This document shows, piece after piece, positions 44,152 through 55,675 of a DNA stretch of 64,000 bases. Under the pieces are notes generated by a model that saw only the letters and a program-made list of their open reading frames with translations, was not told the origin of the DNA and ran no database searches. The translations under genes and the position numbers were made by a program. The DNA is from Dendrobium chrysotoxum (taxonomy: Eukaryota; Streptophyta; Magnoliopsida; Asparagales; Orchidaceae), in the NCBI GenBank assembly GCA_019925795.1, contig CM034313.1, positions 90,489,663 to 90,553,662 of the forward strand, in the 5' to 3' direction. The first letter of the stretch is position 1. Every line of letters begins with the position of its first letter.

Positions 44152-46270
44152 TGTGATGCCCCATAATCTAATTTGAAAAAATTATTTTTTTATCTTTTAA
44201 TAAATAACAGTCATAGCTACCTAATATCATATATCACTAATAAACATCAAAAACAAATTCTATAATTCAATATATATATATATATATATATATCATATAC
44301 AATACTCATGATCTACACAATCATCACATTACTATTCTGTCATGAGTACAAAAGGATAACTAAAATAAAAAGAATATAAACCTCAAGGAATCCTGACCAG
44401 CCTCACACTCTTGATCCTCTACCCTGACTTAAAATCATTTAACCACATATAATGAGCTAAAAAGCTCAATAGGTCACCAAAACCTATAACTGAATTCAAA
44501 ACACGGCAAAGGAGCAATATGCATGTCAATAGTCAAATAATAGCAGTTACATTTATATGATCATTGAATCAGTACATAAATAATAAAATTCACATGTAGT
44601 AGTAGTAGAATCTATGAACAGTAAAATACTATGGTACGAAAGCTAATAAGTAGTAAATTAGTATGAGTGTCAAATCAATAAAGCAATCGTCATATCCGTA
44701 ATACCAATTAGTACAAAAATTGAATAAATCATCAAATTAAAACATCAATAAAGACTGTTGAAATCAAATCAATATAGTAAAATCATATAGGAATGTACAC
44801 ATACTATCCAGGTATTTTATATCACATGCTCATCATATCAATTGCTTAGTATCAATACAGTGAATCAGTGATATCAAATAGTATCAGTATTTATATCAGT
44901 AACAGTTCAGTGGCAAGAGCAGTGAGATAATGCAATCATAGTAAATCTGTGCAATAACATGAATAATGTCTCAATTATATGTATATCAATAATCACACTA
45001 ACCAAGTAAGAAGTCTTGGCTATCATGGTGTTTTTCAATATCGTATCAATATCAATAAATTGTTGGCTCAACAAACAGAGTCATCACTATTTGCCTATCA
45101 CCATAGTAATAATCTCCTTACAACTCTCAATCAGTGTATCACGTGAATCAGTAAAGGATAACACCAAACCACAGTATTTAAAGGAAAGCCCATCGGCCCA
45201 CTATCATGTACAGGTCAATTAGTCTCCAACTAACGGGTCAACCCCTTATCTTTTACACACACATTATTATCACATACTATAACAATAATTTTAAACATAT
45301 ATTCATATTCATTTTCAATGCATTGATTGAGCTTAATTTAGAAAAGGGCTAAATATCCTAACGGTAGACAATAGAAATCATACCGAGCAAAACTTCACAT
45401 TTTTAGAATTTAACCAAATTACTAAATATTGCATAAAATAATATTATGAAGTTTTAGTTGAACTAAATCAATATTTTTAGATTTCAAAATAAATTTCTGA
45501 GTAGGCAAAACTCGTTGTATTTTCAAAATCACTATGTGAAAAATCTCAAATAAATACTTAAAGTGTTCATAATATCAATCTCTATAACATATAAAAAGTT
45601 ACGTGGTGAAAGTTCTACCAATATAAAATTATTCTCATTTTTTCAGAAACAGAAATATAAATTTGATCGGAAAAATATCAAAAACACAAAATCTTTGAAA
45701 TCAAAAATATGATAAAGGTTTCTTAGAGAGAGCGAGTAAATCGCTCAACTAGGCCGACTGATGAAAATCACTCCGCAACCTCAAATCTTAACTTTTTCTT
45801 TCTCTCTCCTCAAATTTTCTTCTAAATTTCTTAAACTCTTCTCTGTTAGCCGATTGCATGAGAGAGAAAAAGAAAAAAAAACTTTTTAAAGAAATATGTT
45901 AGTGACTTAGGATATTTATAATAAAATATTAATATAATATTTAATTTAATTAATTTTAAATAGAAAATTCATAAAAATCAACTATGGGACTTTAAAAATT
46001 ATTATAAAAAACTATAAAATAAATCATTTTCTTTAAAAAATATTTGTAAAATCGGTTTTGCAAAACGGACACCTGACGATCCTAAAATCTTTATTTGTAC
46101 TGACAGATGTCAATTTCTTAAAGATTTTTATTGGTGCCCAAAAATTATGAAAACATTCGTGCAAGTAAAATATTACAATATTAATACTATAACGAAGATG
46201 GTTTGCGATTTGGAGTTACATTGGCTCCAAAAAAAATTTATTTACCTCGGTCAAAATACGGGTTATTACA
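44152..46270 (-). mobile_element. Gypsy-type solo LTR (2119 bp)
   Basis: On the minus strand it starts TGTAATAACCCG and ends GGGGCATCACA, typical of plant gypsy LTRs. The flanks are cctct (44147-44151) and ccttt (46271-46275), a duplication with one mismatch. A 'ttgagctttttagctcatta' motif on the minus strand near 44450-44470 recalls the palindromic element of such LTRs. A (ta)n microsatellite is at 44270-44293. No internal domain adjoins it. Confidence 0.7.
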
Positions 46271-46779
46271 CCTTTAATTTTGAATTATGATATGAAATTT
46301 TAGATTTGAACTGGCTTCTAGATTTAATTGATTGAATTTATGTTTTGTCAACCTCATGATAGGAATGAGGTCAACAATGGCTAGAGGAGGGTCGATGATT
46401 TTGAAATTTCATCAGAAGAGGAGTTTAGGTTGGGAATAACATTAATTGGCCTATTGGTTAATAAGGATTTTTCTATTATATTACTTCATAGGCGATGGGG
46501 TTGATTGGTGATTTAGGCATTGTAGTAGAGTTATCAATAATAGGGGCTATTTGCTAAGATTTGTTGGTTTCCTCCACTTGCTCTAATCACGTAGAGGAAG
46601 GTTAGATGTAGCGCTTATTGAATCCATACATAGTTGTACTTGTACCTTTTATGACTCAGCTCAATAAAAGTAACCTCATGAATTTTTTTTGTTTATTATC
46701 CTATGCATGTGTTTATGAGTATTTTTGTATGTACGAGAGTATCTAAATTTATTCTGAGGTGGGTCCCAGGGGTTTGTGT
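46271..46779. other. Intergenic, nothing recognised
   Basis: AT-rich sequence between the solo LTR and the RTE copy; part of it may belong to the RTE 5' region. A phrase 'aataggggctatttgctaag' near 46541 resembles the MITE-like ends in blocks A and B. Confidence 0.4.
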
Positions 46780-49305
46780 GCATGATTTCAGAGTGATTTA
46801 GAAGAATTAATACAAATGATATTTTTTGAATAAAGAGCTTTTAGTGGAGTAGATTTAAATGAACTTATTGGTAGAGTGGTATAAAATTTTTAAAGCATTA
46901 ATGATAGCTATGTATTTTGGAGTGACTAATAAAGATGGTAGGACCATTTCAAATTTTGCTCTAGCTTAAGATTTTGTAATCGCTAATATTTTATTTAAGA
47001 AAAGATAGGAGAGTCTTATCATCTATAAGAATAAATATAGCAAAACTCAATTTGATTATTTTCTTATAAAAAAATAGATTATTTAGATTACAGAGATTGT
47101 AAAACCATTTGAAGCAAAAGTTTATATACTCAACATCATTTATTAATTTTGACTTTAAGATAAAAGGATGATATATGAAAAATAAAGTAAAATGTTATCC
47201 TAAGATTAAATGGGAGTATTTAAAGAGCGATAATAAAAATATTTTTGAGAGTAAGATTCACGATTTCAATATTTGAGTTATTTATGAGGAAGCTAATATT
47301 ATGTTGGAAAAAATAGCCAGTTATATTAAGAATGTTTCAAAGTATATGCTTGGAGAATTAAAATGACTCCTAAAGTAAAAATAATTAGTGGTGGAATCAA
47401 AATATACAAGAAAAGATTAAAAATTTTTTTTTAAAGAAAATTAGTTTAAATGTAAAGCTCAAAAATTTGGAAAAGATTTAGAGAGACCAATAAGGACTAA
47501 TAAAGCAATTTGAGATGCAAAAATTTAGCTTTTGGTGATTTATATAATAAATTAGATAATAATGAGCAAAAGATGCATGTATAAGTTAGCCAAACAAAGA
47601 GATAGAAGAAGTAAAGATCTAGTTCAAGTGAAGTATATTAAGTATGAAAATAAAAGGGTTTTTCTTAGAAGAGAATATTCAACATAAATGAATGAGATAT
47701 TTCGATAAACTTTATAATAAAAATAGTGAGAATATAATTGACTTTAGTGACCCTAGCATCTTAAACAAAAATAGTTATTTTTTTTCGTCATATTAATAAA
47801 ATTAAAGTTCGATAGCCTTAAAAAAGAAGTAGAAAAAAAATAGGACCTGATGATATTCCAATAGAGGTGTGAAAATGCTTAAGAGATCAATGAATGTATT
47901 AGCTTTAAGAGATCAATGAATGTATTAGCTTGCTAAACTTTTCAATAATATTTTGAAGATTAAAATGATATTAGATGAGTAGAGAATGAGTGTGCTGGTT
48001 CCTATTTTTAGGAATAAAGGTCATGCATAAGAGTTTGTGAATCATAGAGGATGTAAGTTAATGTGCCATACATTAAAATTATGAGAGAGAGTAATTGAGC
48101 ATAGATTACAACATGATACTAATAATTCTCAAAATTAGTTTGGATTCATGCAGGTAGGTCTACTATGGAAGCTATACATTTTTTTAGAGGTATGATGGAA
48201 ATTTTTTGAGAGGTATGATGGAGAAGTATAGAAAGAGTAAGCAGGATCTACATATGATATTTATTGATTTTAAGAAATCATATGAAAAGTTTCAAGAGAA
48301 ATGCTCTGGAGAGTTCTAGAAAAGAAAAGATTTAAAATGGTTATATTCAAGTAATTAAGGATATGTATGCAGGAGGTGTTACTTGTGTTCAAATACAATG
48401 TGGTTTGACCAAGAATTTTTCTATTTCAATTCAATTACATCAAGGATCAACATTAAGCTCATATCTTTTTGCTTGAGTCATAGATGTTCTTACTAGTAGT
48501 TGAAAGAGGACGTTCCATTGTATGTGCTTTTTGTTGATGATATTCTTCTTGATGATAAGACTAAGAGATGGAGTTGAAAAAAAAAAACTTAAATTATAAA
48601 GGTCAATCTCTAGAAATTTTCGTTTGAATAGATCTAAAAGTAAATACATTGAGTGTAACTAAATCTAATAGTGGGATTATGACTGGGTGATCAAGTCATT
48701 AAAAAGAGTGCACGTTTTAGATATCTCGAAACTATTGTTCAAAGTAATAGTGAAATAGATGGAGATATTATTAGTAGAATTCAAGTTGGATAGTTAAAGT
48801 GGAGGAATACATCGGGCTAGTTATATGATGGAAAAGTATACTTCAAAACTAAAATAAAATTTTTTAAGATGGTGGTTGAGACCTACAATGCTTTATAATG
48901 CAAAATGTTGGCCATTAAAAAAGAAGCATAAAATTAAGTGTTATAGAGATGAGGATGCTCTGGTGGATGAGAGGCTTTATAGATAGAGACAGAATATGAA
49001 ACGAGTATATACATGAAAAGGCTAGAGTAGCTCAAATGACAGATAAGATTAGATAAGAGTTGCCTTAGATGGTTGGGTCACATAAAACGTCGGCCTTTTG
49101 ATGACTCAGTTAGGAGAGTAGATGTAGTGAATCTAGTCTATGTTAAGAGAGGTAGAAGAAGATAAAAAAACTTGATTAAAAAGTATTAGAAATGATATTT
49201 TTTATTAAATTTAAATGAGAATTTAATTCTTAATAGGACAAATAGAGAAAAAATATTCATATTTTAGTAGTACAATAAAGACTTGATATTATTGTTGTTG
49301 TTGTT
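46780..49305 (+). mobile_element. RTE-clade LINE relic, nearly full length
   Basis: Decayed but collinear with plant RTE elements. Endonuclease: the GVTNKDGRT-type block near 46920 and SLI-x-Y-K-N-K, Q-F-D-Y-F-L-I near 47010-47070. Middle region: KLAKQRDRRSKDLVQVKYI near 47590-47640. RT: NYRG-like block near 48040, FGFMQ near 48140, HQGSTLSSYLFA near 48440, and V-D-D-I-L near 48530. The tail block 'RCLRWLGHIKRRPFD' is near 49060-49100. It ends in 'attgttgttgttgttg' at 49305. Stops abound. A 26-bp tandem duplication lies at 47879-47931. Confidence 0.82.
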
Positions 49306-49827
49306 GTGATTGATCAAATGTTTTAATCACATATCTTTTATTTCTGATACAATTTTGCATCAGGTGCTCCAGGTGCAATTTTCTCGGCTCTTGTGTACTA
49401 CATGAACATATAATCACATCACATTATCAAGCATTCTTGAATTTTCTAGGCTATTAGTTGGGCAGCACAACCTTTTCTATAATATTTTTGCAGTAAAAGA
49501 AATTTTGGCCAACTGTCAGCAAAGTAAAATGCAATTATGCTAAAGTAAAGAAAGAAGTATAAAAAAATTCAGCTGAAAGATTACACATAACAATTATGTG
49601 AACAAAAAAAATACAAAAACAATTATGTGAACAAACAATATAGGTACTAAAACACTGATGGTTACCATCATCACAGGAAAACAAAAGTACTTCTATTCAG
49701 TCCTGAATTCAAAAAATCCCTGGGTTCATTGAAATTCAATGCATTTCACTATGAACTGTAGAATTGTCTGAATTTTAGCATAATAACTTGATAAGGGGAA
49801 AAAAAAACCTTATTTTAAGCATCATCT
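49306..49827. other. 3' flank of the membrane-protein gene
   Basis: AT-rich. On the minus strand, just after the stop, 'aaaataagg' could serve as a weak polyadenylation signal. No other feature is seen. Confidence 0.4.
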
Positions 49828-50309
49828 TCATTGCCTGTTGAACAATTTCGGTCCAATATGATGCGCTCTGCTTCTCACTTGGATCTGCCCTGCCTTCTTT
49901 CTCCTTCGTGAGCCTTCAACATGGACTGAAACCTCATGTGTCTTCAACCTCACATGGTGGCGAAGGCCACTTCTTTGTCTCCTTTTTAATGAACTGTGGC
50001 TCTTTGGATACAACGATCGTCTCAGTCGATCTTTCCGTTTGTCCCGAACCGACTTTCGCCTATTCGTGACTCTGATGCTCTCATAATCCTCTGAAGGGTC
50101 AGTGTCAGTCGTGCTGAACTCCTCTTCCATGTCCTCGAACCTTCCTCGATAGACTCGTTTAGTGTCCTTCAGTTTATGCCAGAAGAAGCAGCTGATATCC
50201 TCCAATGCCGTCCAGTATGCCTCACAAGCAGCCCAGGTCATTTTGCAAAAACTTCTCCCAATGCATTGGATGATGCCAACTTTGAACAAGAGGTAAAAGA
50301 AGAGCAGAA
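49828..50309 (-). CDS. Plant membrane protein of unknown function, exon 3
   Basis: The exon follows a strong acceptor ('ctttttcttcatag') and ends at TGA. It has 482 bp in the phase required by exon 2. It opens with the rest of a hydrophobic helix (LLFFYLLFKVGIIQCIG), then a Cys/Trp-rich block (CKMTWAACEAYW, ALEDISCFFWHKL, KDTKRVYRG), then an acidic stretch (EDMEEEFSTTDTDPSEDYES) and a very basic C-terminus rich in Arg and Lys. The layout suggests a membrane-anchored protein with a cytosolic or nuclear-facing basic tail. I recognise it as a conserved plant type but know no function. Confidence 0.82.
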
Positions 50310-50582
50310 CTATGAAGAAAAAGCAAAAAGGATTTTAGTACACTAAATCTTGTCGGAGATTAATCTTTAACAATGCAATTTATTTGAAGGTCATTTACGG
50401 CAAGCTCTTCACGCTTTGCTATCACCATCTGTTTGGCTACAATTTTTTTTTATGCTTCTTAGATTTTTTTTAATGATAAGAAGTAATTTTTTATAATTAG
50501 ATCTACCAGAGCGGTAGGTAGCTGTAAGAAAGTTATTATACGAAGAAATAAAAAGTCTATGATACCCATATAATTTTCAAAA

Positions 50583-52028
50583 CAACAACAACAACAAAAT
50601 TAAGCCTTCATCTCACTAAATGGGGTCGGCTACATGAATCCTTTTTCTCCATTGTATTTTGTTAAGAGTCAAATTCTCATTTAAATCTAAAAAAGAAAGA
50701 TCATTTCTAATATTTTCTAACTAAGTCCTTTTAGGTTCATTTCTATCTTTCTTAACATAAGCCAAACCTAATAGGCTAATACATCTATTTTCCTAACCGG
50801 GCCATCGGAAGGCCTTTTTATGTGACCAAATCATCTAAAGCGACTTTCTCTAATCTTATCTTCCACCAGAGCTACTCCAACCTTTTCACGTTTATGCTCA
50901 TTTCATATTCTGTCTGTAAGAGTAAAGCCACTCATCCACCTGAGCATCCTCATCTCTACAACACTTAACTTAATATTATGCTTCTCTTTTAATGGCCAAC
51001 ATTCTGCACCATAAAGCATTGCAGGTCTCACCACCATCTTATAGAATTTTCCCTTAAGTTTGAGGGGGACTTTTCTATCACACAAGCCGGATGCATTCCT
51101 CTGCTTCAACCATCCAACTTGAATTCTGCTAATAATATTCCTATCTATTTCATCATCACTCTGAACAATAGACTCGAGATATCTAAAACGTGTACTCTTA
51201 TTAATGACTTGATCAACCAAAGTTACAATCCCCCCACTAGAACTATTATTACTAAAATTACACTCCATATATTAAATTTTGGATTACTCAAACGAAAGCC
51301 TTTAGACTCTAAGTTTGACCTCCATAATTCAAGTTTACCTTCAACTCCCTCTCTAGTTTTATCAACATGAAGAATATCATCAGCAAAAGGCATACACCAG
51401 GGTATAACCTCTTGCAAATGTCTAGTGAGAACATCCATGACTAAAGCAAAAAGATATGGGCTAAAGGCTGATCCTTGATGTAATCCAACTGAAATAGAAA
51501 AATACTTGGTCAAACCACCTTGTGTCTAGACACAAGTAACAGCTCCTGCATACATATTCTTAATGACTTGAATATAAGCATTATTAACTCCTTTCTTTTC
51601 TAGAACTTTCCATAGCACTTCTCTTGGAACTTTATAATATGCTTTCTCTAAATCAATAAATATCATATGAAGATCCTCCTTATTCTCTATATGGTTCTCC
51701 ATCAAACCTCTCAATAAATGCATAGCTTCCATAATAGACCTACTCGGCATGAATCCAAATTGATTTTGAGAAACATTAGTATCACGTAGTAAATTATACT
51801 CCATAACTCTTTCCCAAAGTTTTAAAGTATGACACATTAACTTGATTCCTCTATAATTCTCACAATCTTGTGCATCATCTTTATTCTTAAAAATAGGAAT
51901 CAACATACTCATTCTCCACTAATTTGGCATCTTTTTAGTCTTCAAAATAATATTAAAAAGTTTAGTAAGCCAAGAAATTCCTTCATCTCCTAAGCATTTT
52001 CACACCTCTATTGGAATATCATCTTAGC
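50583..52028 (-). mobile_element. RTE-clade LINE copy, 5'-truncated, well preserved RT
   Basis: Minus-strand frames: 51912-51526 (LIPIFKNKDDAQDCENYRG, IKLMCHTLKLWERV, NQFGFMPSRS, FIDLEKAYYKVPREVLW), 51513-51223 (ISVGLHQGSAFSPYLFALVM, and catalytic FADDI), and 51268-50903 (RFRYLESIVQ, GWLKQRNASG, LYGAECW, MRMLRWMSG). One stop and frame changes separate them. It ends with 'ggctacatgaatcc' and a TTG tail at 50583. It lies in intron 2 of the membrane-protein gene, in the same orientation. Confidence 0.92.
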
Positions 52029-52079
52029 GACTATGCACACACACATCGGGGAGCAAAATTAATTTTTTTAATTTCTGTG

Positions 52080-52640
52080 AAGTTCATACTATATGATATA
52101 TATTGTACTAAACAATATGGATAAAACAAGGATTAATTAGAACATTTATTTAAGACAATTTAAATTTGAACTAATCATATTGTATGATCTAAATCGTATA
52201 GGACGATCAGTAAAAATAAAGAACTTTGCTGCCAATTATAAATTAGGTAATATTTTGAAATTCATAAATAGAACTAATCATATTGTACGATTACGATTGT
52301 ACTAGACGATGTAGTTAAATTTTGTCTAATTTAATCTTGTAATTAAGCAATCGAATCTAGATTAATTGAGATTTCATATCATGTTGTACGATGTCCTGAT
52401 TTGTACAGTACGACCCAATTAGCTCCCAGGACGATATTTAACTGCCAGCGATCGGACAGGACGAAAATCTTATTCGATTGAACCAATCGTATTGTACGAC
52501 CCTTGATATCGTACTGGATGACTAATTTAAATATTTGAACTAATCGTACAGATCCTTGTTCATCGTACAAAACTAATAGGATGTATTGCACTAATCGTAC
52601 TGTATGATCCCATAGCATACTGTACGATCAGAAATGGCCA
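52080..52640. repeat. Cluster of 'cgtac.gtacga' palindromic motifs
   Basis: Variants of 'aatcgtattgtacga' and 'tcgtactgtatgatc' occur at least ten times in pairs, with a rough 100-110 bp spacing between pairs. It lies just upstream of, and may be the U3 part of, the SIRE-like LTR. Open frames across it are artefacts. Confidence 0.65.
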
Positions 52641-53501
52641 ACTTGAAAAATTAGATTTTTGGAAGCCTTGTATTTAAACTTTCTCATGAGACTCTAGAAG
52701 AGTCTTTTGGCTATTGAGAGAATTCTATGAGAGAGCTTTGTCTTCTTGAGATATCATTGAGTTTTGAGAGGAAGAGGGGGAGAAGGTGTGTGTGAGGGAC
52801 TAGTGTGAGGGGATTTCACGCAGTTGCTCCAACCAAGCTTCTACCTAAGTTTCTCCATGTTTTCATTGATCTTAAGAGAAGCTCCGAGGGAAAAAGTTTT
52901 CAAGGCCAAAGATTCTAGGTTCTCTGCCTCACCAGGAGGGTGAAAAAGATTCTAGGTTTTTTATCTCACCAGGAGGGTGAAAAAGATTCAATTCTCAACC
53001 GCACTGTGGAAGGGTGAAAGTGCTTTTGTAAGGACTTCTCCACCTTGCTATGAGAGCTCAAGGAGAGTCACTAAAGATTTAGTGTAATACTTGGAGAAGA
53101 CTACGGGGAGTGGATGTAGATCAAAGTTGACCGAACCACTATAAAATTTTTGATGTGCTGATTTCTTTTTTTCAGCACTTTTATTTTTCGCACTTTAATT
53201 TCCGCAATTTTTTTCTTGCAAATCTATGATAATTATATTGCGATTGTTTTGGATGAATTTCTGTGATCAAGAAAAAATAAAATAAAAAAATTGAAAAAAA
53301 ATATATTTTTTGTTCATTTTTATAAGATAAAAAAATATAAAATTTATTTGGTTTATCAATATTTGCTTCCGTTTTATTTTTGTTTAACATTTTTCGTAAA
53401 AACAAAAAGATTTTGAAAAAAGAAAATTTTAAATAACCAATTCACCCCCTGGTGTACCTAGGGTAATTCAACAAGGTTTAAAAGCCTCTTTTGAACTTTC
53501 A
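52641..53501 (+). repeat. SIRE/Copia-like LTR, 3' portion
   Basis: It contains repeats of 'ctcaccaggagggtgaaaaa' (about 52928-52990) and 'gtggatgtag', then 'accgaaccactataaaattt' and a T-rich 'cgcactttaatttccgcaat' block. It ends 'aattcaccccc.ggtgtacct' and 'gaactttca'. These are hallmarks of plant SIRE/Maximus-type LTR ends. A PBS-like sequence follows at 53502. The 5' edge of the LTR is probably within 52030-52640. Confidence 0.65.
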
Positions 53502-53515
53502 ATTGATATCAGAAC
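53502..53515 (+). other. PBS-like sequence after the SIRE-like LTR
   Basis: ATTGATATCAGAAC differs by two bases from the usual ATTGGTATCAGAGC. It is degenerate, and the LTR end is judged from it. Confidence 0.55.
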
Positions 53516-53524
53516 AAACAATAA

Positions 53525-54035
53525 AGTATTTTGTTAACCTTTTCAAAATTTGATAGTTCTTTACCTAAGGCATGAAGGGATGTCACTATCTTAGTAAATC
53601 TTGTGTACATGTTAGAGATAGCCTCATTTGGTTTTATGCGAAATAGTTCATAATCATGCAGTAGTAAGTTTAAACAAGATTGTTTAACCTCATTTGTACC
53701 TTCGTATGTAATGCATAGTCTATCCCATATTTTCTTGCCTGTCTCTCATATAGTCTTCTGATTTAAGTCCAAAAAAAAAATAATTTAAATATTTCGCATT
53801 AAGCTGTGCATAATCTTTATCCCCAAAACTCCATTCATTAAAAGGAATTTCTTCCTGGATGTCATTAATAATATGAGATGGAGGTGTATATCCAACTTGA
53901 ATTATATGTCACATGCGATAGTCAATAGATTGTAGAAACGTAGACATGCTAATTTTCTAAAAATCAAAAGGAATGTTATCAAATAATGGTGAACGGTTAT
54001 TGAATAACCCTCTACAGTATTTCTATTTCCGAATT
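53525..54035 (-). pseudogene. Copia gag fragment
   Basis: Minus-strand frames read PLFDNIPFDF, ISMSTFLQSIDYRM, HIIQVGYTPPSHII, QLNAKYLNYFFFGLKSEDY and then ITYEGTNEVKQSCLNLLLHD, YELFRIKPNEAISNMYTRFT: the UBN2-type Gag of plant Copia elements. Frameshifts and stops break it. It abuts the plus-strand LTR/PBS head-on, so the two cannot be one intact element. Confidence 0.75.
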
Positions 54036-54247
54036 GTGTCATTGATCTTTTTCCCTACAATTTTCAAAAAGAAAAAAAAAATTCTCCACAAAAATTCAAC
54101 AATAACTTTTACAGAAAGTAACAATCACCCCAAATGCACTATAAATTAACTAGATTGCTCAAAAAATGACTGTCATAATGTTTCAAGCATATTTTTATTT
54201 GGATTTTAAGAACACTGAATTGTAATACACAAAAACATAATGCTTAC

Positions 54248-54348
54248 TTATATAGGTGAGCACGGATACAATAAAAAGTCTCACAAGACTAGCAATGCAT
54301 AGATGCTCTACGAAGCAGATCAAGTCCCATGTCCCTGAACAAATGCCC
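54248..54348 (-). CDS. Plant membrane protein of unknown function, exon 2
   Basis: This 101-bp exon is bounded by 'TTTGTACAG' and 'ATATAA|GTAAGC'. It encodes GICSGTWDLICFVEHLCIAS and LVRLFIVSVLTYI: a Cys/Trp-rich membrane-proximal block and the start of a transmembrane helix. It accepts one base from exon 1 (GA|G, Glu) and gives one base to exon 3 (A|TT, Ile), so all three exons read through. The phase match at both junctions, the canonical sites and the matching Cys/Trp style of exons 2 and 3 support it. Confidence 0.82.
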
Positions 54349-55079
54349 CTGTACAAAGCCAAATAGATACATATAAGAGAGCTACTAAATGATCGTAAAA
54401 TATCTATTTACATAATATTACGACACAATGAAAAAGAGAACCCCCTCAGAAGGTAACATTTCATTTGTCCACTCACAAATTTTTCCTTATCTTAAGTGCA
54501 GGGATAAAAAACTTCTGTCCAAATTCAAAAATGAAAGAAAAAAGCAACTCATGTAGCATAATAAATATCCGATGTACTAAACACCTAATTCTCTATAGCT
54601 CTACCGTAAATTTAAGCATAGTTCTATTTCAGTTGCTTGTATTGGAGGGAACAAAGGTTGCTTTAGTGCAGAGCTACAATTTACTTCTCATTATTAGAAT
54701 GATAGTACCTGATACTCTATTACCGTATAATGCTTAGCACTAAGTATCTAATGCTCTCTAACGCTTTTGCCCTATTTTATTCTCTTATTCCCTCTGTAAG
54801 CCTTTTGAATTTTTTAAACAAATAATAAAATTAGCACCTTTTTTTTTTTTTTTATTTGTTAAGTTGCTTTTATTTTTGCATTTTGTTTGAATAGCGCGGT
54901 TCCAGTTTTTGGTTGTTTGTCCTATTTAGTTTTGTCATGGTTAAGAATTCCAACCTTTTTGGAATATGATATTGTCCAAATTTTTTGTCCTAAGAAGTCG
55001 TCTAAATGATGTGGCATGCAATATATTACTGAAGTATCATCCCAATTGACTGCTTAATTTGGGTTAGTTTTTTTCTTTG
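54349..55079. other. Intron 1 of the membrane-protein gene, 3' part
   Basis: AT-rich, with a poly-T run at about 54838-54854. The open frame 54465-54737 (+) has no recognisable domain and lies antisense in the intron. Confidence 0.5.
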
Positions 55080-55187
55080 AGAGGCTGAGTGAATTTACTC
55101 GCAGTAGCTACTGCACTCAAATCCTCGCCTCCTTGGTAGAAGCTAATGTCCTCAATCACTGGGCCACATAACCTTATGTTGTTTTGA
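55080..55187 (-). mobile_element. SINE-like, tRNA-derived sequence
   Basis: On the minus strand 'tggcccagtgattgaggaca' resembles a tRNA box A (TGGCNNAGTGG), and 'ggatttgagtgc' about 50 bases later resembles box B (GGTTCGANNC). The length fits a SINE head. A clear tail and target duplication were not found. Confidence 0.5.
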
Positions 55188-55615
55188 GGGTAAGGTCTTA
55201 ATATATTACACCTGTCATTCAGACTATTTTTTAGGAGAAAAATTTTAACAAAATAATATTTTTCATCTTTTTAATTATTAAAGAAGAACACCGAATATAT
55301 GAACCAGCAAAATTTGAGAAAGAGCAGAATTGGATGATAGATTTTAAAATGTAAATCTAAAGTGGAAGTTGAGGCAAAAGATTGAGATAGCTTTTCACCT
55401 CATCAAAGCATGCTCCTCCATTCACCATGAAGATTTGAGATTTCCCATGAGTAAAGGACATAGTGCTTATTTTGTTCATATATCTAAATGAATTGTGAAA
55501 GACCATATGTTAAAAGTCCTAGAGACTTATGGGAAGACATAGATTGAGTACTCTATCGTATGATATTTAAGAATGTCAAACAAATTGCTTTTTTGGCCCA
55601 TAAGCGGATTTTCTC

Positions 55616-55675
55616 ACAACGACAATAACAACATCAAGCCTATATCCCACTACGTGGGGTCGGTCACATGAATCT
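55616..55675 (-). mobile_element. RTE 3' end fragment (about 60 bp)
   Basis: 'acaacgacaataacaacatc' followed by 'aagcctatatcccactacgt', 'ggggtcgg' and 'cacatgaatc' matches the 3' ends of the RTE copies at 43880 and 50583. It is severely 5'-truncated. Confidence 0.7.

Noticed and set aside
49828..50289. Reading the last exon of the membrane-protein gene as a stand-alone 153-codon ORF.
   Set aside because: The frame continues upstream as a transmembrane helix to a strong splice acceptor and joins a phase-matched 101-bp exon at 54248-54348.
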